DNA of 9,051 bases from the NCBI GenBank assembly GCA_027064745.1, contig JAMOPD010000299.1:1-9051 (forward strand), in the 5' to 3' direction. Source of the DNA: Thermococcaceae archaeon. GTDB taxonomy: Archaea; Methanobacteriota_B; Thermococci; Thermococcales; Thermococcaceae. Position numbers and translations under genes: made by a program. The notes under the pieces are model-generated. The model searched no databases and had not been told where the DNA came from. It was given only the letters and a program-made list of their open reading frames with translations. Shown here in pieces: positions 4,673 through 9,051 of this stretch; position 1 is the stretch's first letter; every line of letters begins with the position of its first letter.

Positions 4673-6517
4673 ATGAAAAAGGTGGCCTTACTGCTTATTA
4701 TGTTAATGTTCGGTGTTGTGTTTGCATCCGGATGCATAGGCTCAAAGGTTGCAGAGACTTCAAGCTCAAGTACTGGTCTCACTTCTACCTCCACAAGCCC
4801 TCAAGTCATATTCTCCAAGACCTCGACTACAACAACGAAAGCTCCCAAATACCCTATGACAATAACTGATTTCGCAAATAGAAAAGTTAAGATTACTAAA
4901 GAACCCCAGCGAATAGTTTCCTTAGCCCCAAGCATTACGGAGACACTCTATTTTCTTGACGCTCTTGATAGGGTTGTGGGTGTAACACAGTTCGATGATT
5001 ATCCTGCAGATGTTAAGAAGGGAAGAACCATTGTGGGAGGATTTGGAAGCCCAAATATTGAGGTTATAGCATCTCTAAAGCCGGATTTGATAATAGCAAC
5101 CTCAATGGATATGAAATACCTTGACCAGCTTCAACAGATTGCTCCCGTTATTGTCCTTGATCCAAAAAACATAGAGGAAATCTACACCTCAGTTGAGCTC
5201 CTTGGGAAAGTATTAGGAAGGGAAGAGCAGGCAGAGAAGGTTGTTAATGACATGAAAACAAAAATCAATGACATTTCTTCCAGAGTGAAAGGTCTTCCAA
5301 AGCCCAAAGTTTTCTACATTGTGTGGAACAATCCGCTGATGACAGCAGGGGCAAACACTTTCATCAACGACCTGATTAGGTTGGCAGGTGGTGAGAACAT
5401 CTTCAGCGACATTCAGGGATGGAAATCGGTCAATATGGAAGAAGTGCTGGCTAGAAATCCCGAAATAATAATCCTCACGCCTCACTGCGGCATGGGTGTT
5501 GATGATGTATATAAGAGCGAGCTGGCTCACACAAATGCGGCTAAAAACGGCAAGGTCATCATGATTGAAAATGAGAACGTCTTGGTCAGGCCTTCTCCAA
5601 GGATTGTTGAGGGTCTTGAAGAGCTTGCTAAGGTCATTCATCCCGAGGCATTTGGCGGTAAATATCCGCTGACGATTACGGACTTTGAGGGCAGGAAAGT
5701 CACAATAAAGAGTGAACCGCAGAGAATAATATCCCTCGCTCCGAGCATAACCGAAACCCTGTTCTACATCGGTGCTGGCAATAAAGTAGTTGGGGTAACC
5801 ACATTCGATGACTATCCTCCGCAGGTGAAGAATATAACTAAAATCGGCGGCTTCAGCAATCCGAATATTGAAGTTATCGCATCTCTCAAGCCTGATTTAA
5901 TAATAGGAACATCTATGCACCTTAGGTTCCTCAACCAGCTCCAGCAGATTGCCTCGGTTATAATAGTCGACCCAAAGAATCTTAACGGAATTTACAAGCA
6001 GATTGAACTCTTAGGTGAGGTTACGAACAGAGAAGAGTATGCCCAAAGCGTTGTTGAGCAGATGAAAGCCAAAGTGACGGAAATAACTTCAATGGTAACG
6101 GCTGAAAACCAGACAAAGCCAAAGGTGCTCTTCATCACATGGTGGAACCCGATATACGTTCCGGGGAACGGAACATTCCAAGGTCAGCTTATAGAGCTGG
6201 CAGGGGGTAAGAACATATTCTCTGACCTGAAAGGCTGGGCTCAGGTTAATATGGAGCAAATATTGGCTAGAAATCCGGATATTATAATTCTATCGGCCCA
6301 TGCAGGGATAAACGCAGAGGATCTCTGCAACACTCAGCTGGTTCAGACGAATGCCGTTAAGAGCGGCAGGGTATTCACGGTCAGCGATGACAACATCATC
6401 TCAAGGCCCGGACCGAGGATAGTCTATGGCCTTCAGGAGCTTGCGGAGTTCATTCACCCAGGTTTGTTCAAATACAGCTATCAGCCTCTAAAATGCAATG
6501 CAACTGCATCTGGCTGA
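4673..6517 (+). CDS. btuF: Lipoprotein with two tandem BtuF-like corrinoid-binding domains
   Basis: Extracellular substrate-binding protein of the BtuF/FepB-like (type III) ABC class, expected to capture cobamides or their precursors and deliver them to a BtuCD-type transporter. Residues 1-20 are a lipoprotein signal (MKK, hydrophobic core, ASGC) with Cys21 as the lipidated residue. A Ser/Thr-rich tether, about 28-57, is probably a glycosylated spacer. Two full binding domains follow: 59-329 and 330-599. Both contain matching landmarks: YP(M/L)TITDF, LAPSITETL, VGVT-FDDYP, PNIEVIASLKPDLII, LDQLQQIA/LNQLQQIA, VNMEE/VNMEQ, LARNP, and RP-PRIV. A normal BtuF has one such domain in about 270-350 aa; this protein has 614 aa. 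The two pocket regions differ (VWNNP versus TWWNP; TPHCGM versus SAHAGI). Between divergent cobT and cobQ, so corrinoid is the most likely ligand, but an iron-chelate ligand cannot be excluded from sequence alone. No permease or ATPase gene is adjacent. Confidence 0.9.
   Translation: MKKVALLLIMLMFGVVFASGCIGSKVAETSSSSTGLTSTSTSPQVIFSKTSTTTTKAPKYPMTITDFANRKVKITKEPQRIVSLAPSITETLYFLDALDRVVGVTQFDDYPADVKKGRTIVGGFGSPNIEVIASLKPDLIIATSMDMKYLDQLQQIAPVIVLDPKNIEEIYTSVELLGKVLGREEQAEKVVNDMKTKINDISSRVKGLPKPKVFYIVWNNPLMTAGANTFINDLIRLAGGENIFSDIQGWKSVNMEEVLARNPEIIILTPHCGMGVDDVYKSELAHTNAAKNGKVIMIENENVLVRPSPRIVEGLEELAKVIHPEAFGGKYPLTITDFEGRKVTIKSEPQRIISLAPSITETLFYIGAGNKVVGVTTFDDYPPQVKNITKIGGFSNPNIEVIASLKPDLIIGTSMHLRFLNQLQQIASVIIVDPKNLNGIYKQIELLGEVTNREEYAQSVVEQMKAKVTEITSMVTAENQTKPKVLFITWWNPIYVPGNGTFQGQLIELAGGKNIFSDLKGWAQVNMEQILARNPDIIILSAHAGINAEDLCNTQLVQTNAVKSGRVFTVSDDNIISRPGPRIVYGLQELAEFIHPGLFKYSYQPLKCNATASG
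4847..6469 (+). repeat. Direct tandem duplication of a whole binding-protein domain within the gene
   Basis: Copy 1 spans 4847-5659 (residues 59-329) and copy 2 spans 5660-6469 (residues 330-599), joined without a linker. By eye more than half of the residues match. The DNA is still recognisably related: for example the stretch from 5055 (AATATTGAGGTTATAGCATC) closely matches that from 5865 (AATATTGAAGTTATCGCATC). Differences are spread over both copies and many are at third codon positions, consistent with an old internal duplication rather than an assembly artefact. Confidence 0.85.
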
Positions 6518-6524
6518 TTTGCAG

Positions 6525-6550
6525 TCTTTGTTTAATTTTGTTCTTGTTTT
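6525..6550 (+). terminator. T-rich terminator after the binding-protein gene
   Basis: Several T runs of three to four within 26 nt, beginning 8 nt after the stop codon, with no hairpin needed. This fits archaeal intrinsic termination and suggests that cobQ has its own promoter. Confidence 0.5.
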
Positions 6551-6561
6551 GGAGATTACAT

Positions 6562-6571
6562 CTTATTTTTA
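6562..6571 (+). promoter_or_regulatory. Possible TATA box of cobQ
   Basis: CTTATTTTTA lies about 45 nt before the ATG at 6614, which would put the transcription start near 6590 and leave a leader of about 24 nt containing the Shine-Dalgarno. The match to an archaeal box A is only moderate, and a second T/A tract at 6574-6582 competes. Confidence 0.3.
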
Positions 6572-6602
6572 AGTCTTTATTTCGGGGAGAATGATGTGAA
6601 AC

Positions 6603-6608
6603 GGTGAT
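6603..6608 (+). promoter_or_regulatory. Shine-Dalgarno site of cobQ
   Basis: GGTGAT ends 5 nt before ATG 6614. The start is confirmed because the Walker A loop begins at residue 9, as is usual for the family. Confidence 0.6.
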
Positions 6609-6613
6609 ATATA

Positions 6614-8068
6614 ATGGGAAAAGCCTTAATGATTCAAGGAACTTCCTCTGGGGCTGGGAAATCCCTCTTAGCCTTAGCTTTCTGCAGAATTTTCACAAAT
6701 ATGGGATATGACGTAGTTCCATTTAAAAGTCAAAACATGAGTCTAAATTCCGCTCCAAGCATAGAGGGTGGAGAAATTAGCAGAGCACAGTATTTACAGG
6801 CTTTAGCATGCAGAAAGAAGCCCTCAATAAAGTTCAACCCAATTTTGCTCAAGCCAGAAGGAAACATGAGAAGTCAAGTTGTCTTCATGGGCAAACCCAT
6901 TGGAAGTGTCTCTGCTCGTAAATATATGCTCTCTATGAAGGAGGAGCTTTTTAAAAAAGCCATGCAGATTTTAGATGAGCTTTTGGAAGAGCATGACATA
7001 GTTGTGATTGAAGGTGCTGGCTCTCCGGTGGAGATAAACCTTAAGGATTATGATATTGCAAATATGCAGGTTGCAAGGTATGTAAATGCCAAAGTCATCC
7101 TTGTTACAGACATAGACAGGGGCGGAAGTTTTGCCTCTATAGTTGGCACAATGGAACTTTTAAGTGAAGAAGAGCAAGAGCTGGTTATGGGCTTTGTCTT
7201 CAACAAGTTTAGAGGAGATGCCTCCCTTTTAAAACCAGGTTTTGACTATCTTGAGAAAAGATACGGCAAGAAAGTTTTGGGAGTAATTCCTTATACAGAG
7301 CACAAAATTCCAGAGGAAGACTCTCTCGTTGAATTTCCGAAGATTAAAGGCGACTTGCATATCCAGATTGTTAAGCTCCCGCACATAAGCAACTTCACAG
7401 ATTTTGAACCTCTCCACTGGGCAAACGGAGTTGATTATGTCACAAAAGCGGAAGAAATCAAGGGAGATTTAATAATTGTTCCCGGAAGCAAGAATACGGT
7501 TGAAGATTTACTCTGGATGAGAGAGAACGGCATCGAAGATGCAATAATCCAAGCACATAGAGATGGAGCATTCGTTGTAGGAATCTGCGGCGGTTTTCAG
7601 ATGTTAGGGGAAAAGATCATTGACAACATAGAATCAAAGCGTGGTGAGGTTAGGGGCATTGGTTTGCTGAAAGCTAAAACGGTGTTTGCTGAGACCAAGA
7701 GAACAAACCATTTGAAGGCCGAAATCCTACGGGAGCCGGTAAGGGGCTTAAACGTTGAGGGATATGAGATTAGGATGGGGCGCTCTGTATCAAAAAAGCC
7801 ATTCTCAATAATACGTGAAATAAACGGAGCCAAGGCTTTTGAACCAGAAGGAGCTCTTGGCAAAAGAGTTTTTGGCACTTATTTACATGGAATCTTTCAT
7901 AACTTTGAATTTACGGAGCAGTTTTTGAATATGCTTCGCTTAGAGAATGGTCTTGAACCCATAAGTGTAGGCAGATGGAGTATTGAAGAGGAAATCGAGA
8001 GATTTTCAAGAATCGTTGCAGAGAATATTGATTTGGGTTTGTTAATGAAGCTACTTGATTTGGAATAA
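6614..8068 (+). CDS. cobQ: Cobyric acid synthase (adenosylcobyrinate amidotransferase)
   Basis: CobQ/CbiP, 484 aa, matching the usual length. It amidates four carboxylates (b, d, e and g) of adenosylcobyrinic a,c-diamide using glutamine and ATP to give adenosylcobyric acid, in the cytoplasm. The N-terminal dethiobiotin-synthetase-like ATPase domain has the P-loop GTSSGAGKS at 9-17, the QNMSLNS segment 40-46, EGAGSP 133-138 and TDIDRGG 165-171. The C-terminal class I glutamine amidotransferase-like domain has PGSKNT 290-295, the nucleophile Cys325 in [10 protein letters not shown], and His425 in GTYLHGIF; the presence of Cys and His predicts working glutamine hydrolysis. It follows the corrinoid-binding lipoprotein on the same strand after 96 bp with a T-rich terminator between. 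CobB/CbiA is the nearest relative but acts on the a,c positions; the N-terminal sequence and spacing here fit CobQ. Together with CobT and the binding protein it points to cobinamide/cobyrinate salvage. Confidence 0.95.
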   Translation: MGKALMIQGTSSGAGKSLLALAFCRIFTNMGYDVVPFKSQNMSLNSAPSIEGGEISRAQYLQALACRKKPSIKFNPILLKPEGNMRSQVVFMGKPIGSVSARKYMLSMKEELFKKAMQILDELLEEHDIVVIEGAGSPVEINLKDYDIANMQVARYVNAKVILVTDIDRGGSFASIVGTMELLSEEEQELVMGFVFNKFRGDASLLKPGFDYLEKRYGKKVLGVIPYTEHKIPEEDSLVEFPKIKGDLHIQIVKLPHISNFTDFEPLHWANGVDYVTKAEEIKGDLIIVPGSKNTVEDLLWMRENGIEDAIIQAHRDGAFVVGICGGFQMLGEKIIDNIESKRGEVRGIGLLKAKTVFAETKRTNHLKAEILREPVRGLNVEGYEIRMGRSVSKKPFSIIREINGAKAFEPEGALGKRVFGTYLHGIFHNFEFTEQFLNMLRLENGLEPISVGRWSIEEEIERFSRIVAENIDLGLLMKLLDLE

Positions 8069-8069
8069 T

Positions 8070-8077
8070 ATTTATAA
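8070..8077 (+). promoter_or_regulatory. TATA box of the DUF996-like membrane protein gene
   Basis: ATTTATAA starts right after the cobQ stop. A transcription start about 25 nt downstream would fall close to 8097-8099, leaving an almost minimal leader that begins at the GGTGAT site (8099-8104). No terminator is seen after cobQ, so read-through from cobQ is also possible. Confidence 0.5.
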
Positions 8078-8098
8078 CCCCGGGTTGAAATCTTGTTA

Positions 8099-8104
8099 GG
8101 TGAT
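8099..8104 (+). promoter_or_regulatory. Shine-Dalgarno site deciding the start of the membrane protein gene
   Basis: GGTGAT at 8099-8104 is the ribosome binding site, so the in-frame GTG at 8100 that lies inside it cannot be the start. The next in-frame start codon, GTG 8115, is 10 nt downstream. Confidence 0.6.
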
Positions 8105-8114
8105 AATTCTGAGC

Positions 8115-8726
8115 GTGGATATTCACACTGAGAAAAAACTTGGCTTGCTTGGATCGGTGATAGCATTAGTTGGAGGGGTCATCAATAGGGCATTTCTTCA
8201 TGTCCCATACTTATGGCACTCCATCTCTCCCGTAATGCTTATTGCGTGCATTCTTCTTCTAATATCCCTGAGGGGAATAAGCAGTAAAACCTCCGATAGC
8301 CGACCGTTCAATAATTATCTAATTTCCTCCGCTACTTGGGTGTTTTTTAATATAGCAGCAACAGCAGTCTTCTTGGCAGGAATTTCTCGAATTACAAACG
8401 AGTTAAATCTTGGAACAGACTCAGTTAACATCTTGTATATCCATGATCCCATAGCGCGAATATTCATCATATCTGCAATTTTTCTGGTGCTGGTGGGTCT
8501 CAGTATTTCGTTTTACTTTGAGAAGAAAACTTGGCGGGCTATGTACGAGATAACTGGCATTAAAGAATTTGATAATGCCGCGACTTGGTTTAAATGGGGA
8601 GCATTAACAACAATAGTTTTTATCGGTTTCCTCTTTGTGTTTATTGCGAGGGTGTTTGTAATAATCGCGTTTAATAAGATGTCTGGAAATTCCGAACTAA
8701 GAGAGAATCCCACCAGTGAAATTTGA
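8115..8726 (+). CDS. Multi-spanning membrane protein, DUF996-like, function unknown
   Basis: A 203-aa integral membrane protein that I cannot assign to a function. Hydrophobic segments lie at about 9-28, 38-52, 67-90, 113-134 and 159-186, giving about five membrane spans, with a charged C-terminal tail (187-203). The opening pattern KLGLLGSVIALVGG, then a second span followed by LRGIS, resembles the DUF996 family of archaeal membrane proteins; this is recognition by pattern only. No catalytic, metal-binding or transporter motif stands out. Start chosen as GTG 8115 because GGTGAT lies 10 nt upstream. It has its own TATA box, so it need not belong to the cobamide block. Its stop codon directly abuts that of the opposing DUF790 gene. 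A link to cobamide uptake is possible only by position and is not supported by sequence. Confidence 0.75.
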   Translation: MDIHTEKKLGLLGSVIALVGGVINRAFLHVPYLWHSISPVMLIACILLLISLRGISSKTSDSRPFNNYLISSATWVFFNIAATAVFLAGISRITNELNLGTDSVNILYIHDPIARIFIISAIFLVLVGLSISFYFEKKTWRAMYEITGIKEFDNAATWFKWGALTTIVFIGFLFVFIARVFVIIAFNKMSGNSELRENPTSEI

Positions 8727-9051
8727 TTATAGCTGTAGCATCTCCTTAAGCTTTCTAATGACCTCCTTATAGGGAATCTTGCCCTTTTTCATCAGCACGA
8801 CGTTATGAATTCTCTTGAGCTTGCCCGCAAACAGCTCGTCATTTGCTATGACAAGCATCGGTACCTTTAGTTGGGAAAGCTTTTCCATCTTTGTTTTCAA
8901 ATATTCCTCAGTCCAGAAGCCAGCAATTTCGACATAAACCTCTTTACCATTTTTCCTCACAAGAAAATCTGGGATGTATACATATTGCCCGGCTTTTAAA
9001 ACGCCCGGCTCCCTGATGACCTCAGCTCCAAGGAGAAACTTTATCTTTGCC
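8727..9051 (-). CDS. DUF790 / Bax1-type nuclease, C-terminal part only (5' end outside window)
   Basis: The last 107 residues of a protein running off the right edge; the frame stays open to base 9050, so the GTG at 8960 is not a real start. The visible part contains LLGAEVIREPGVL, then YIPDF, then EVYVEIAGFWTEEYL, followed by an alternating strand-helix region (VPMLVIANDELF) and a Lys-rich C-terminal helix. The IPDF and VEIAGFW elements are the hallmark of the DUF790 family and form a PD-(D/E)xK-like nuclease core, with the Asp of IPDF and the Glu of VEI as likely metal ligands. DUF790 includes Bax1, an endonuclease that partners the XPB helicase in archaeal DNA repair; an xpb gene is commonly the neighbour and may lie beyond the window. 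It converges on the membrane protein gene with no intergenic base. Family call is confident; the XPB link is inference. Confidence 0.85.
   Translation of the reverse strand, partial: AKIKFLLGAEVIREPGVLKAGQYVYIPDFLVRKNGKEVYVEIAGFWTEEYLKTKMEKLSQLKVPMLVIANDELFAGKLKRIHNVVLMKKGKIPYKEVIRKLKEMLQL

Noticed and set aside
5213..5641. 142-codon open frame on the minus strand inside the binding-protein gene
   Set aside because: It lies wholly opposite a gene with strong motifs, has no ribosome binding site and reads as low-sense Cys/His-scattered protein; it is a shadow frame.
8100..8114. GTG at 8100 as start of the membrane protein
   Set aside because: It is part of the GGTGAT Shine-Dalgarno itself, and would leave the gene without a ribosome binding site.

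Overview
The window reads as a hyperthermophilic euryarchaeon of the order Thermococcales (Thermococcus, Pyrococcus or Palaeococcus). The grounds are Shine-Dalgarno motifs of the GGAGGTGAT type directly before most starts, archaeal TATA boxes, very short intergenic gaps, Lys/Glu/Ile-rich proteins, and a mix of archaeal CobT, archaeal cobyric acid synthase, a DUF996-type membrane protein and a DUF790/Bax1 nuclease. No genus call is attempted. Coding density is very high: no gap exceeds about 135 bp, and there is no tRNA, rRNA, IS element or CRISPR array.

Region 1 (about 2-3443, + strand) is a three-gene phospho-signalling operon. It encodes a Ser/Thr protein kinase with a beta-sandwich-like N-terminus (5' end probably outside the window), an AAA+ ATPase of the Vps4/katanin (meiotic) type with an N-terminal MIT-like helical domain, and a PP2C-type phosphatase whose ATG overlaps the ATPase stop codon. 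Placing a writer and an eraser of phosphate around a Vps4-like unfoldase suggests that phosphorylation controls a remodelling machine. This is the least explained part of the window. Thermococcales are generally regarded as FtsZ users without ESCRT-III/CdvB, so the usual Vps4 partner is not expected.

Region 2 (3579-8068) is a cobamide (vitamin B12) acquisition and salvage block. It holds cobT (- strand), a divergently transcribed lipoprotein with two tandem BtuF-like corrinoid-binding domains, and cobyric acid synthase (cobQ/cbiP). CobT activates the lower-ligand base, the binding protein captures corrinoids outside the cell, and CobQ amidates the corrin ring. The divergent pair shares one TATA-like element, and a small inverted repeat lies in the leader of the binding-protein gene. 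The transporter permease and ATPase are not in the window.

Region 3 (8115-9051) holds a small multi-spanning membrane protein resembling DUF996 and, converging on it with directly abutting stop codons, the 3' end of a DUF790 gene. DUF790 includes Bax1, the nuclease partner of the XPB helicase; the rest of this gene lies beyond the right edge.
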